Shown: piece by piece, positions 49,336 through 58,167 of the stretch
Layout: every line of letters begins with the position of its first letter
How positions within the stretch are numbered: position 1 is the stretch's first letter
Source of the DNA: Deltaproteobacteria bacterium
GTDB taxonomy: Bacteria > Desulfobacterota > Binatia > HRBIN30 > JACQVA1
Assembly (NCBI GenBank): GCA_016178705.1
Contig: JACOST010000011.1
Span: 1 to 64,000, forward strand
Length of the DNA stretch: 64,000 nucleotides
Direction of reading: 5' to 3'
Made by a program: the position numbers and the translations under genes
Notes under the pieces: generated by a model
Databases searched by the model: none
Seen by the model: the letters and a program-made list of their open reading frames with translations, nothing else
What the model was told of the DNA's origin: nothing

Positions 49336-49791
49336 TCAGGACGGACCGAAGTGCCGCCGCAGGTAGCGGTGGCGGTTGGCGAAGACCGCGCGGAAGACGG
49401 GTAGCAAGAGTCTCCCGACTCCAGGCAGGCGCGGCTCAAACTCGACGCGATCAGTGATGCGGCAGCCGCTCGGCGTTTCTTCGAGCGTACGGATGTGTAT
49501 CCAGCGACGCTGCAGCCATGATCGCGAGTCCTCGTGAAACCCCGCGGGCGGGTCGACCGATACGAGGGTCAACGCGTGGCGATCGATCGGCAGCACACCG
49601 AACAGCAGCACCCAGCTTCGAAACATTGGCTGACCCATCACCGCCTGCGCGGCGTTTAGGGCGGCGATTTCACGCGGATAGGTCATGACGATCGGCCACA
49701 GCTCGGCATTGACGCCGGCCATCGTCGACACCTGCGCCCAGACGCGCTCGCGCGCGACCGGCACGGTAGTTGTGATTTCGAAACGCGGCAT
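49336..49791 (-). CDS. SRPBCC-fold protein
   Basis: 151 residues with the START/polyketide-cyclase-like pattern: MPRFEITTTVPVARERVWAQ, then LTLVSVDPPAGFHEDSR, CRITDRVEFEPRLPGVGRLL and a C-terminal helix PVFRAVFANRHRYLRRHF. These proteins bind hydrophobic ligands; the ligand here is unknown. It follows the barrel-protein gene by 26 bases in the same direction and may be the last gene of the iron cluster transcript, though its role there is unclear. Confidence 0.7.
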   Translation of the reverse strand: MPRFEITTTVPVARERVWAQVSTMAGVNAELWPIVMTYPREIAALNAAQAVMGQPMFRSWVLLFGVLPIDRHALTLVSVDPPAGFHEDSRSWLQRRWIHIRTLEETPSGCRITDRVEFEPRLPGVGRLLLPVFRAVFANRHRYLRRHFGPS

Positions 49792-49817
49792 GGCTAGGGA
49801 TCAAGCGGTCGGGTGCC

Positions 49818-50624
49818 TCACCACAGCGAACCGAGGAAGTGCTCGAATTCGAAGTTGAGCTTCATGATGACTTGGTCCGAGCCGCGCGTGAGTCCAATGC
49901 CGGGTCCGAGATTGTAGTAGATCCCGTTGAGAATCTTCCCGCGAATCACGGGGAAGATGTAGTGCTGCTGCTCGTCGAGCGGGTCGCTGTCGTCGATCAG
50001 ACCGATGCCGCCGTAAAACTCGAGCCCCGGCGATAGCCATCGGCGGTAGTTGTAGTAGATGCCGTTGATGTAGCCGAACTCGAACCCCTTGTTCTTGTCG
50101 GGGCCGACAAACACGGCCTTGACGAACTTCGGATTGAGGTCGATTTCGAAGTTGCCAAAGTCCTTCGCGATGATCGGCTTGAGTTCGAGTTCGAGTTCGC
50201 TACCGTCAAACTGTGGCGTCTTGTTCCACTCCAACTCCACGTACCAGCCAAGGTCGACCGGCAATTCCCCTTTTTCGAAGAGGCTCCCGCGCAGTCGAAA
50301 CTTTGAACCCGCGTACTGAAACGACTCCCCGTTCGGATGAGCGAGGTTGAGGTACGCCGCGAACTCGACCTTCTCGGTCAGTCCGTAGGTGAGTTCGAGA
50401 GCGGTGCGATACATCTTGTCGCTGGCGAAGTCGCCGCTCGAGGTTCCCGAATCGCCTTGCGTATGCCCGTTCGGCACAAAACTGTTGAGTGATTCCAGTT
50501 CGAGCACGCCCTTGCCTTCGGTTTGGGGCGGATAGACCTCGAACTCGAAGGGATCGACTTGCGCGATTGCGGAACGTGCCGATGCGAACATGGCAAGGGC
50601 GCACAGTACTCCACTCAATTTCAT
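49818..50624 (-). CDS. Outer-membrane beta-barrel-like protein of the iron cluster
   Basis: 268 residues. A signal peptide (SGVLCALAMFASARSAIAQ) precedes alternating amphipathic strands: MYRTALELTYGLTEKVEFAA, LGWYVELEWNKTPQFDGSEL, FEIDLNPKFVKAVFVG, FEFGYINGIYYNYRRWLSPG. It ends in an aromatic (GSLW), as many barrel proteins do. Length and strand pattern fit a small outer-membrane barrel. It is co-directional with, and 21 bases from, the heme-binding gene. Transport of iron or a partner role is inference from location. Confidence 0.6.
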   Translation of the reverse strand: MKLSGVLCALAMFASARSAIAQVDPFEFEVYPPQTEGKGVLELESLNSFVPNGHTQGDSGTSSGDFASDKMYRTALELTYGLTEKVEFAAYLNLAHPNGESFQYAGSKFRLRGSLFEKGELPVDLGWYVELEWNKTPQFDGSELELELKPIIAKDFGNFEIDLNPKFVKAVFVGPDKNKGFEFGYINGIYYNYRRWLSPGLEFYGGIGLIDDSDPLDEQQHYIFPVIRGKILNGIYYNLGPGIGLTRGSDQVIMKLNFEFEHFLGSLW

Positions 50625-50645
50625 GACTCACTTCTCCTCCGTCTG

Positions 50646-51089
50646 CTAGTGTGAGGACGATTGATCAGCGCTCGTGTGCTCGGCCCACCGGGCGAGGATG
50701 CTGCGTTCTGCGTCGGTCAAGCGCGCGCTCCGATGCAGCACGCGATAGTGCCACGGCGCCATGTCGCCGCTCGCGACCAGGTTCCCAATTTCGCTGAGCT
50801 TCTGCGCTGCGGTGTCGGGATCGGAGGCATACTCACTCCACTCGGAAAAATTCAGCCGGCGGCGGCCCTCGGTCACGTCGTGATGAACCATCCACGAAGT
50901 CGGCGCGACGGCGCTGTACCACGACCACTCGGTTTCGTTGGAATGGCAGTCGTAGCACGCGCGCCGCAGGAGGGCCTTGACTTCGACCGGCGCGACGAGG
51001 TCGCTGGCGACGGGTGGATTCGTTCGTGCGAAACGAACGCATTGCACCACGACCAAAACCCCGCCGACCAGCATGGCGATCCTTCGCAT
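50646..51089 (-). CDS. Small membrane-anchored c-type heme protein (Haem_bd domain)
   Basis: 147 residues with an N-terminal membrane segment (AMLVGGVLVVVQCVRFA). The single heme site CYDCH lies in LLRRACYDCHSNETEWSWYS, followed by VAPTSWMVHHDVTEGRRRLN and FSEWSEY, and MAPWHYRVLHRSARLTDAER further on. This is the heme-binding domain pattern of PF14376-type proteins. It should be periplasmic and could pass electrons to the cytochrome-FTR1 fusion. It is 33 bases from the cupredoxin gene. Confidence 0.75.
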   Translation of the reverse strand: MRRIAMLVGGVLVVVQCVRFARTNPPVASDLVAPVEVKALLRRACYDCHSNETEWSWYSAVAPTSWMVHHDVTEGRRRLNFSEWSEYASDPDTAAQKLSEIGNLVASGDMAPWHYRVLHRSARLTDAERSILARWAEHTSADQSSSH

Positions 51090-51122
51090 CCGCTACCCGC
51101 GTATCCGCTGTCTGCCGGCCGA

Positions 51123-51458
51123 CTACTTCGCAATGATCGCGCCCGGCGGCGTGTCGCGGTGGAAGTCGTCGAAGAACGGATAGCTCCCCGGTTCCAGCGC
51201 CGGGATGAAGACCGTAATGGTCTCACCCGGCTGCACGACACGCTCGCGATGCAGCTCGAAGCTTTCGAACTCAACGGCGCTGGTGTCAGCGTTGGTGACA
51301 TGGAGCTTGAAGGCCGCGCGTGCCGGCACGGCCAACTGCGATGGTTCAAATCGACCGTTCTGGAGCTTGATTTCAGGCGGCGCGTCCTGCGCGCGGACAA
51401 CGGATGCCGCCAGTGAAATCGCCGCACTGGCGACAAGGACGATAAAGGGCGTGTTCAT
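51123..51458 (-). CDS. Periplasmic cupredoxin-domain protein
   Basis: 111 residues from the ATG at 51458. After a signal peptide (VLVASAAISLAASVVRAQ) comes a short cupredoxin-like beta domain: EIKLQNGRFEPSQLAVPARA, AFKLHVTNADTSAVEFESFE, LEPGSYPFFDDFHRDTPPG. The usual CxxxHxxM copper loop is missing: YPFFDDFHRDTPPG keeps a histidine but has no cysteine, so type 1 copper is unlikely. Proteins of this sort accompany FTR1 permeases and may bind iron or copper. A Fur-box-like sequence lies just upstream. Confidence 0.75.
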   Translation of the reverse strand: MNTPFIVLVASAAISLAASVVRAQDAPPEIKLQNGRFEPSQLAVPARAAFKLHVTNADTSAVEFESFELHRERVVQPGETITVFIPALEPGSYPFFDDFHRDTPPGAIIAK

Positions 51459-51479
51459 CAAACGGACCTTTCTGTATTT

Positions 51480-51498
51480 GAGAATGAATGTCGTTATC
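51480..51498. promoter_or_regulatory. Fur-box-like sequence before the cupredoxin gene
   Basis: GAGAATGAATGTCGTTATC matches the classical 19-bp Fur box GATAATGATAATCATTATC at 14 of 19 positions (counted by eye). It lies 21 bases before the cupredoxin start and after the permease stop, so the downstream genes may have their own iron-controlled promoter. Fur itself is encoded at 54459-54929. Confidence 0.5.
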
Positions 51499-51545
51499 GC
51501 AATGTATTGGCGATCCTGCCAAACTTGGCCGACGATCGACATCGT

Positions 51546-54188
51546 TCAGTGGCCGACCACCTTGCCGGCGCGCGCCGGCAGATCGAGCTGGATTTGTCCT
51601 TCGAGACGCGCGACGCGTTCGATCAGCGTGTCGAGCTGCTGGCCTGGATCTGCAGGCGCGATTGCGTCTGCCACTGATCGCTGGGCCAACTCGGCGCGAA
51701 TCGAGATCGCGAGTTGATGGAGGCTGCGCACCTCCGCAAGCAGCGTGTCCGCCGGAGAGAGCAGCGGCCGGCGCCGGCGCCAGATGACGACGCCGGCATA
51801 GAGCATGAAGAGAACGAAGATGCCCTGCGCGAGCAGCGTCTCGACTGTCGGATACAATCCGAGCAAGTCGATACGGGGCACGCCGGCCACCGGCGTCACC
51901 GCGATCCAGCTGGTCTCTTGCAACTCGGCGATGCCATTGCCCGCAAACACGATCGCCATGTAGTAGAGGAGAAAGCTGGTGCCGAGAAAGAATTGACGGA
52001 TCGGGATTTTCATTCCGAACCGTTGCAACACCGCCGACACCATCGCCAAGGCAACCGCGCCGGCGATTAGTCCGCCGACCACGATGCTGGCATCGGACGC
52101 GGCGCCGAACAGCGCTTGATAGAACAGCACCGTCTCGACGCCTTCGCGGTATACCGCCAGGAACGCCGCGCCGGCGAGGGCGAAGCCGCTCCCGGTGGAC
52201 AGTGCGGTCTTCACCTTGCCTTGAATGAAGCGCTGCCACTTGTCGGCCTCGGCCTTCGACACCAACCAATAGCTCACCCAGAACAGTACGACCGCGGCGA
52301 GCAGCATCGTGCAGCCGCCCAGCGTCTCCGCGGCGGCAGTCGACGTGCCGTGGAGCACCTCCACGAAGATGAATGCGGTCACCAGACTCAGCGCGATGCC
52401 GGTGATCGTGCCGCCCCAGATCGATCGCTGCATCCGCGCGTTGCCGGACTTCTTCACATACGCGAGCAACGCTGTGATGATCAGAACGATCTCGAAGCCC
52501 TCGCGCAGAATGATGGTCGCCGACTGCAGGAACAGAGCATACGGATTGGCATGCGGCGCGAGTGCGGCGTGCGCTGTCTCGAGATCAGTACCGATGGCGG
52601 CGACGATGACGGCCGCCCCTTCGGTGGCGCCCGGTGCGGCAAGCACGCCGCGGAGTTCGAGGAAGCGGGTCTCCACCTGACGGGTGAGGTCGGGTGCGTT
52701 GATGGCGAGCTTCTTCTCAAAGGGCTCGAACTTGAAATACGCGTCCGACACCAGCGACAGCGCTTGCGGATCATTGCCTCGATACGCCGCCAGGGCCGAC
52801 GCGAGCAGGCGGCGGGTTTCGCCGAATGGGTCCGAGGAGATCGCAGCGGCCGCTGGCGCGGCGTCGGTCGGGAGCGAGGCGACGATCGCGTCGACCAGCT
52901 TCGCCACATCGGCGGCTGGCGCGCGCTGGTGCACCAGCGAGGTCAACTCGATCGCTTGCTTCGGGAACGCATCGCTCACCGCCGGCGCACTCGACTGCAC
53001 CGCGGCGGCCACGGTGGAAATCGCGGCGTTGATCTGACCGAGCAGCACTTCGCTCTCAGTGAGATCCTGCGGACTGACGATCCGACCGGCATCAACGGCC
53101 TTTGCGTACTCAGCGCTCAACAATCGCAGGAGTCGACCGAATCGTCCGAACTGTGGCGTGCCGCCGCCACCTGAACCCGCACCGGCGCCGCCGTCGGGTC
53201 CGCCGAGCGACAATGCACGCACGAACGCGATGGTCTTCCAGCGTTCATCGTCGGTGAGATTCCCGAACGCCGGCATGGCCGTGCCCGCCACCCCATCGTG
53301 CACGGCGTCGAACAATTCGGCGTCGGTACGGCGGGCCAGTCGCGCCGGTTGAGTGAAGTTCGGCGCGGGTGTCAGAAGAGTGGAAGCGAGCGGGCCGGTA
53401 CCGTCACCGATGGCGCCGTGGCAACTCGCGCACTGACTGAGGTAGAGGCCTTGCCCTTCGGCGAGTTCACCGCGGCGGTGCGCCAAGCGCCACACGTAGC
53501 TGAGGACATCCCAGCGCTCTTGCAGCGTGAGCACGTCTTCCCACGCGGGCATCGCCGCGCCGCGTTTGCCGACGCTGATGACGTGAATGTGATCGAAGAC
53601 CGTCTCGCCGCGCATGAACCCGGCGTCGGTGAAGTTGGCGGGCTTGCGTTCCAGCCGTGCGGCGTCGGGACCGTGCCCGTCGCCGTGCTCACCGTGGCAT
53701 GATGCGCAGTGCTCGTAAAAGATCGCCGCGCCACGCTGCGGTGATGGCGATTGCGGTGGGAAGATGTCTTCGTCGATGCCGGTGGCGTGCGTTACCGCCG
53801 CGCGAATCGTGGCGACCTGCGCCAATACTGTATCGGCAGCCTGCTTCTCGTCGATCGCCGCGGTGAGATCCCCGAGTTGGCGAACGATCGTGTCACCGCC
53901 ATCGATTCCCGCGACATTGCCCCAGCGCATGCGCGCCTCGGCGAGGAAGCTGCGCGCTTCTTCATATTCCAGCGGACGGACGAGATGGCCGCGGCCATCG
54001 CAGCCTTCGCGGTATTCTTCGCCGACGACGGTGAGCAGGGTGAGGACACGCGTGACCCCGTCGGCGTCGACGGCAGCAAATGCGAGCGTGGGCAGGAAGA
54101 TCAGAGCGACGAGGAGCCGAGCGAACCGCTGCCCGGGTCGCCTGGGGTGGTGTTGCGTCTGCTGGTCGGCTCGCGTCTGCATGTCCAT
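51546..54188 (-). CDS. Diheme cytochrome c-FTR1 iron permease fusion
   Basis: 880 residues. A signal sequence (LLVALIFLPTLAFA) is followed by about 120 residues of unknown fold, then two cytochrome c domains with CASCH at 161-165 and 253-257; methionines in AAMPAWED and GTAMPAFGN are likely axial ligands. A helical linker region (350-550) leads to an FTR1 permease domain with REGFEIVLI and REGVETVLF, the REGxE motifs of iron transport, in seven or so membrane helices, and a coiled C-terminal tail. It should oxidise ferrous iron and import ferric iron, with the hemes as the electron route (inference). It heads a minus-strand cluster behind a Fur-box-like palindrome. Confidence 0.85.
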   Translation of the reverse strand: MDMQTRADQQTQHHPRRPGQRFARLLVALIFLPTLAFAAVDADGVTRVLTLLTVVGEEYREGCDGRGHLVRPLEYEEARSFLAEARMRWGNVAGIDGGDTIVRQLGDLTAAIDEKQAADTVLAQVATIRAAVTHATGIDEDIFPPQSPSPQRGAAIFYEHCASCHGEHGDGHGPDAARLERKPANFTDAGFMRGETVFDHIHVISVGKRGAAMPAWEDVLTLQERWDVLSYVWRLAHRRGELAEGQGLYLSQCASCHGAIGDGTGPLASTLLTPAPNFTQPARLARRTDAELFDAVHDGVAGTAMPAFGNLTDDERWKTIAFVRALSLGGPDGGAGAGSGGGGTPQFGRFGRLLRLLSAEYAKAVDAGRIVSPQDLTESEVLLGQINAAISTVAAAVQSSAPAVSDAFPKQAIELTSLVHQRAPAADVAKLVDAIVASLPTDAAPAAAAISSDPFGETRRLLASALAAYRGNDPQALSLVSDAYFKFEPFEKKLAINAPDLTRQVETRFLELRGVLAAPGATEGAAVIVAAIGTDLETAHAALAPHANPYALFLQSATIILREGFEIVLIITALLAYVKKSGNARMQRSIWGGTITGIALSLVTAFIFVEVLHGTSTAAAETLGGCTMLLAAVVLFWVSYWLVSKAEADKWQRFIQGKVKTALSTGSGFALAGAAFLAVYREGVETVLFYQALFGAASDASIVVGGLIAGAVALAMVSAVLQRFGMKIPIRQFFLGTSFLLYYMAIVFAGNGIAELQETSWIAVTPVAGVPRIDLLGLYPTVETLLAQGIFVLFMLYAGVVIWRRRRPLLSPADTLLAEVRSLHQLAISIRAELAQRSVADAIAPADPGQQLDTLIERVARLEGQIQLDLPARAGKVVGH

Positions 54189-54205
54189 ATCCCCGCCCGG
54201 GGATT

Positions 54206-54222
54206 TTGAGACTCATTCTCAA
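54206..54222. promoter_or_regulatory. Fur-box-like palindrome before the FTR1 fusion gene
   Basis: TTGAGA-CTCAT-TCTCAA, arms perfectly inverted. Read on the gene's strand, TGAGAAT-G-AGTCTCA resembles the 7-1-7 Fur motif TGATAAT-N-ATTATCA. It lies 18 bases before the start codon at 54188, a typical operator position. Confidence 0.6.
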
Positions 54223-54300
54223 TTAGCGGCAGAGCCGCACCCTGTCAACTTGGGAGTGTGACAAAGGGCACGTAAGGACAGGGGGCTCTGCGCAAGCAGG

Positions 54301-54436
54301 CCCTCGATACGACCGCCTCGCGATCTACTCGGGCAAACTGCTAATGGGCTCCCCGAGAAAAAACCGCCTGCCCGAGGAGCAGTCCTGGGCAAAAGCCGGA
54401 GGCTTCGTACCGAAGAGCGGCGTATCGATCGATGGG
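54301..54436. repeat. Dispersed palindrome family B, copy 2
   Basis: It begins CCCTCGATACGACCGC and ends CGTATCGATCGATGGG, with CGATCTACTCGGGCAAAC, GCCCGAGGAGCAGTCC and GAGGCTTCGTACCGAAG in the same order as copy 1 (11515-11645). The two copies differ by small changes and a different loop. It lies in the 270-bp gap between the FTR1 promoter and the end of fur; nothing else was identified there. Confidence 0.75.
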
Positions 54437-54458
54437 CTCTTGCTGTGCCGCGCAGAGA

Positions 54459-54929
54459 CTACCCGGCGGCGCGGGTCCTGTGGCAGTCGCGACAGAAGCC
54501 GTAGAGTTCCATCTTGTGGCTGTTGAGATGGAAACCGAGCCGGCGGGCGATCTCGTCCTGCAGCGCTTCGATGCGCGCTTCCTCGAACTCGACGATCTTG
54601 CCACAGCCTTCGCAGATAAGGTGGTCGTGGTGCTCGCGGTTGACGCCGCTTTCGTAGCGCGCTTCGCCGTCCCGAAAATGGCGTTCGACGGCGAGGCCGC
54701 ATTCCTTGAGCAGCTTCATCGTGCGGTACACCGTGGCGTAGCCGATGCCCGGGTTGATGTGTTTGACCGCGGTGTAGATTTCTTCGACGCTGCTGTGGCT
54801 GTTGCTGGCGAAAAACGCGCGCGCAATGTCGTCGCGCTGCGCGGTCGACTTGAGGCGTTGCCGCCGCAGGTGCTCTTTGAAGATCGCGAAGCGGTCGGCG
54901 GTGGAGAGCCTATCCTTGACTCGGTGCAC
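54459..54929 (-). CDS. fur: Ferric uptake regulator (Fur family)
   Basis: 156 residues from a GTG at 54929 with GGAGG six bases upstream. The winged helix is LKSTAQRDDIARAFF to GIGYATVYRTMKLLKECGLA. The metal-site segment HHDHLICEGCGKIVEFEE has the usual histidines and a CxxC, and a second CRDC lies near the C-terminus (structural zinc). Fur binds a 19-bp box when Fe(II)-loaded. The longer ORF from 55022 is rejected because it lies wholly inside the upstream gene. It overlaps that gene by 20 bases. The Fur-like boxes at 54206 and 51480 are natural targets; specificity for iron rather than zinc or peroxide is inferred from the neighbours. Confidence 0.9.
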   Translation of the reverse strand: MHRVKDRLSTADRFAIFKEHLRRQRLKSTAQRDDIARAFFASNSHSSVEEIYTAVKHINPGIGYATVYRTMKLLKECGLAVERHFRDGEARYESGVNREHHDHLICEGCGKIVEFEEARIEALQDEIARRLGFHLNSHKMELYGFCRDCHRTRAAG

Positions 54930-55233
54930 GGGCCGCCTCCGGGGCAGCGCCTTCGAGCAAGCGCCGCGCTGCGGGCGACAGATAGACACTATCGAGCGGC
55001 CGTTCGGCCAACGCGCCGACAAGAATCTCGATCTGCGCTTCCAGCGGCAATCCGCGATCGAGCAGGATCAGATTCTTCTCCCGCACCCGGCAGCTACCAC
55101 TGCGGACGCGGTACCCGACCTCACGCAGCAGCCGCTCCTCGCGCACCTCGATGCCGAGTTGCCCGGCGAGCTGCTTGAGCTCGTCCAGCACCGCTTGCTG
55201 CCGCGGATTTGATCGCGAAGTCTTCACCACCAT
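54910..55233 (-). CDS. Small hypothetical protein upstream of fur
   Basis: 107 residues. Helical start (QQAVLDELKQLAGQLGIEVR), then LLREVGYRVRSGSCRVREKN, LILLDRGLPLEAQIEILVGAL and LDSVYLSPAARRLLE. The GSCRVREKNLILLDR block is beta-rich and looks conserved, but I cannot name a family or motif with known chemistry. It overlaps fur by 20 bases, so it is probably co-transcribed and may modulate or accompany Fur. Confidence 0.6.
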   Translation of the reverse strand: MVVKTSRSNPRQQAVLDELKQLAGQLGIEVREERLLREVGYRVRSGSCRVREKNLILLDRGLPLEAQIEILVGALAERPLDSVYLSPAARRLLEGAAPEAARAPSQG

Positions 55234-55311
55234 GCCCGACTCTTACTGAAGGGGCTGCGGGTTGTAAAGTATGCGGACCCTTACGCGGGGCGCAACGTCC
55301 AACACGGCGCC

Positions 55312-55414
55312 CTTCGAGACGCCGCTGCGCGCCTCCTCAGGACGAGCGGGAAATGTCGTTCAGCAAGAGAAGCACCCGCTCATGCTGAGGAGCGCCGATA
55401 GGCGCGTCTCGAAG
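55312..55414. repeat. Dispersed palindrome family A, copy 2
   Basis: Arms 55312-55349 and 55376-55414, with the same outer ends as copy 1 at 6477-6580 (CTTCGAGACG and CGTCTCGAAG) and the same inner blocks CCTCCTCAGGACGAGCGG and CCGCTCATGCTGAGGAGCG. The centre differs. It fills most of the gap between the small protein gene upstream of fur and the permease gene. Confidence 0.8.
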
Positions 55415-55438
55415 CATGCCGTGCGCTTCCACGCGACG

Positions 55439-56785
55439 TTACGCGGCGCGGCGCGCGAACACAACGTAGAACGGAATGCCGGTGGCAGTGACGGCCAGCG
55501 CGATCGCGCATTCCACCGGCCGTCCCCACAGCATCGAGACGGCGATGGCGGCGTTTGCGATCAGATAGAGCGCCGGCACCACCGGATAGCCCCACGCACG
55601 ATACGGACGCCGCCGCTTCGGCTTCGTCTTTCGTAGCGTGTAGAGCGCCGCGGTATCCGCCGTGGTCGCCAACACGATGGCGAAGGTGGTGTAGTCGAGC
55701 ACGCTGGGAAAGTTTTGCAGCACCACGATCAGGGTGATCGCCGTGAGCGCTTGCACTGCGATCGCGATGTGCGGCGTGCGGTTCACCTCGTGCACGCGAT
55801 GGACGCCGGCGAAGAAGAGCCCGTCGAGCGCCATTGCATAGGCAATGCGCGGCCCGACCAGAATCGTCGCGTTCAAGCAACCGACCACAGACGCCAGCAC
55901 CAGCGCGGCCATGATCGTGCCGCCGGCGCCGCCGAACAGCGCGCGCGCGGCCGACTCGCCGACCCGCACTTCGCCACGCAAGGTCTCGATCGGCAGCGCG
56001 TAGAGGTACACGGCATTGATGAGCAGATAGATCGCCGTGCAAACGGCGAGGCCGATGAACAGCGAGCCCGGCACGTTGCGGTCGGGCTCGCGGATCTCGC
56101 TGGCGACGTACACCGACGCATTCCAGCCCAAGTACGAAAACAGGATTGGCGACAGCGCCAAACCGAAGCCGGCCAGCGGCAGACTCGTCGCCGCCACCGG
56201 TGAGACAAAGTGTCCGAGCTGCCCGTGCCCAAGCAGCGGCCCCGCCACCGCCAGCCCGACCAGGGCGGCGATCTTCACGTAGCCGGTGATGTTGTTGAAG
56301 CGCGCGCCTTCACGCACCCCAACGTAGTTGACCCACGACGTGGCGATCGTGATCGCCACCGCTGCGGCCATCTTGCCACCCTCACCCAGCGCGACGAAGT
56401 GCGCCAGTCCTTCGGCGAAACCCGTCGCGAGTGTGGCCACGGTGCCGGCGTAGATGACAAAAAACGACAACCACCCGACGATGAATCCCGCCGCTGGATG
56501 GTAGGCTTCGCGCAGGTACACGTAGTCGCCGCCGGCATGCGGATACATCGCGCCGAGTTCGGCGTTGGCGAGCGCCCCGGCGAGCGAGAGCAGCCCGCCG
56601 ACCAACCACGCGACCAACACCAGCGTCGGATGCGGCAGCGCGTTGGCTACCGTGCCGGGAGTGAGAAAGATTCCGACCCCGATGACCGACGAGACCACGA
56701 GCATCGTCGCGTCGGTGAGCGAGAGCCCGCGCTCGAGGCGATCGCGAGGGTGGCGATCGGGATCGTGCTGGTCGCCAGAGGGCAT
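55439..56785 (-). CDS. APC-family amino acid permease
   Basis: 448 residues with about 12 membrane helices. The N-terminal part has LERGLSLTDATMLVVSSVIG and VGIFLTPGTVANALP, the unwound TM1 motif (G-S-G-I-F/G-V-G-I-F) of the APC superfamily. SLAGALANAELGAMYPHAGG and DYVYLREAYHPAAGFIVGWL are further conserved blocks. It resembles the LAT/GABA-permease group of amino acid transporters. The ATG at 56785 is the first consistent with a short cytoplasmic start. The substrate is unknown. It is divergent from the acyl-CoA dehydrogenase gene across about 150 bp. Confidence 0.85.
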   Translation of the reverse strand: MPSGDQHDPDRHPRDRLERGLSLTDATMLVVSSVIGVGIFLTPGTVANALPHPTLVLVAWLVGGLLSLAGALANAELGAMYPHAGGDYVYLREAYHPAAGFIVGWLSFFVIYAGTVATLATGFAEGLAHFVALGEGGKMAAAVAITIATSWVNYVGVREGARFNNITGYVKIAALVGLAVAGPLLGHGQLGHFVSPVAATSLPLAGFGLALSPILFSYLGWNASVYVASEIREPDRNVPGSLFIGLAVCTAIYLLINAVYLYALPIETLRGEVRVGESAARALFGGAGGTIMAALVLASVVGCLNATILVGPRIAYAMALDGLFFAGVHRVHEVNRTPHIAIAVQALTAITLIVVLQNFPSVLDYTTFAIVLATTADTAALYTLRKTKPKRRRPYRAWGYPVVPALYLIANAAIAVSMLWGRPVECAIALAVTATGIPFYVVFARRAA

Positions 56786-56933
56786 CGCCGCTGTGCCTAC
56801 GTGAAGAACCGCCGCGGCGTCAATCGCGCCGTTGAATGCCGGAAGCCAGCAGTTCGCGCGAATCGTGCGAACTGTGCTGGAGTGACTCCCGCGGATCGAG
56901 TATGCGATAAGGCCAGCCGTCAGGAGGCGCTCG

Positions 56934-58127
56934 ATGAGTTTCGTGGTTCCCGAACACATTCGCCCGCTGCGCGCCAAAGTGCAGCGCTTCATCGAAGAGC
57001 GCGTCTATCCGGTCGAGCACCTGCTCGATGAACGGAGTGAGGACGACGCGCGCGCCACCATGGTGCGGCTGATGCAAACCGCCAAGGCTGAAGGGTTGTG
57101 GGCGCTCGGGCATCCCAAGGAGATCGGCGGTGGTGGCTTGCCGTTCCTCGACTACGTCTACGTCAACGAAGTGGTCGGACGCTCCGCGCACGCGATGGTC
57201 GCGCTCGGTACGCACTCGCTGCAAGATTCGATCATGCTCAACCTGCACGCCGCGCCGAAATGGCGCGACGCGTACCTCAAGCCGTTGGTCGCCGGCGAGA
57301 TTTTCCCCAGCTTCGCCATGACCGAGCCCGATGTCGCCAGCTCCGATCCGACGCAACTGCAAACCAAAGCCGTGCTCGACGGCGATCACTGGGTGATCAC
57401 CGGCCGCAAATGGTTTACCACCGGTGCCAAACAAGCCGCTTACACCACGGTGATGGTGCGCACCGAGTTCGACGCGCCGCCGCACCGCGCCTTCAGCATG
57501 ATCATCGTGCCGACCAACACGCCGGGCTACGATATTGTCCGCGAGACTCCGGTGATGGGCATGATGGGTGGCCACTACGAAGTTGCCTACAACGACGTGC
57601 GCGTGCCGCGCGAGAATCTGCTCGGCGAACGCGGCGCGGGATTTCTCATCGCGCAGCAGCGACTCGGTCCCGGCCGCATCTTTCACTGCATGCGCTGGCT
57701 CGGCCAAGCGCAGCGCGCCTTCGACCTGATGTGCGATCGCGCCAACAATCGCGTCGCCTTCGGTTCGCCGCTGGCCGACAAGCAATCCATCCAAAACATG
57801 ATCTTTGAAACCGCCGCGGAGATTCAGGCGTGCCGATTGCTGACGCTCGACGCGGCGCACAAGATCGATCAGGGCGATCCCGCGCGCGTCGAGATCGGGA
57901 TCATCAAAGTGGTCGGGGCGCGCATGCTGCACAACGCGATCGATCGCGCGATTCAAGTGCACGGCGCCAAGGGGCTCACCACCGACACGCCGCTGGAACG
58001 GATGTATCGCGCCGCGCGCTTCGGCCGCATCTACGACGGCCCCGATGAAGTGCATCAGATGACCGTGGCGCGCCGCATCTTGAAGCACTATCGCAACGGA
58101 GCGGCGTGGGACTTCGGCGTGCAATGA
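56934..58127 (+). CDS. Acyl-CoA dehydrogenase, ACAD10/11-like
   Basis: 397 residues, full length. FAD and substrate motifs are PSFAMTEPDVASSDPTQLQ, GDHWVITGRKWFTTGAKQAA and the C-terminal IQVHGAKGLTTDTPLERMYR with YDGPDEVHQMTVARRIL. The DGPDEVH ending is typical of the ACAD10/ACAD11 branch, which acts on longer or hydroxylated acyl chains in animals. CAGGAGG seven bases before the ATG supports the start. The precise acyl-CoA is unknown. Confidence 0.9.
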   Translation: MSFVVPEHIRPLRAKVQRFIEERVYPVEHLLDERSEDDARATMVRLMQTAKAEGLWALGHPKEIGGGGLPFLDYVYVNEVVGRSAHAMVALGTHSLQDSIMLNLHAAPKWRDAYLKPLVAGEIFPSFAMTEPDVASSDPTQLQTKAVLDGDHWVITGRKWFTTGAKQAAYTTVMVRTEFDAPPHRAFSMIIVPTNTPGYDIVRETPVMGMMGGHYEVAYNDVRVPRENLLGERGAGFLIAQQRLGPGRIFHCMRWLGQAQRAFDLMCDRANNRVAFGSPLADKQSIQNMIFETAAEIQACRLLTLDAAHKIDQGDPARVEIGIIKVVGARMLHNAIDRAIQVHGAKGLTTDTPLERMYRAARFGRIYDGPDEVHQMTVARRILKHYRNGAAWDFGVQ

Positions 58128-58167
58128 TTTGGTGCGCACTGTGCACCGGGCGACTGAAAGGAGACCG

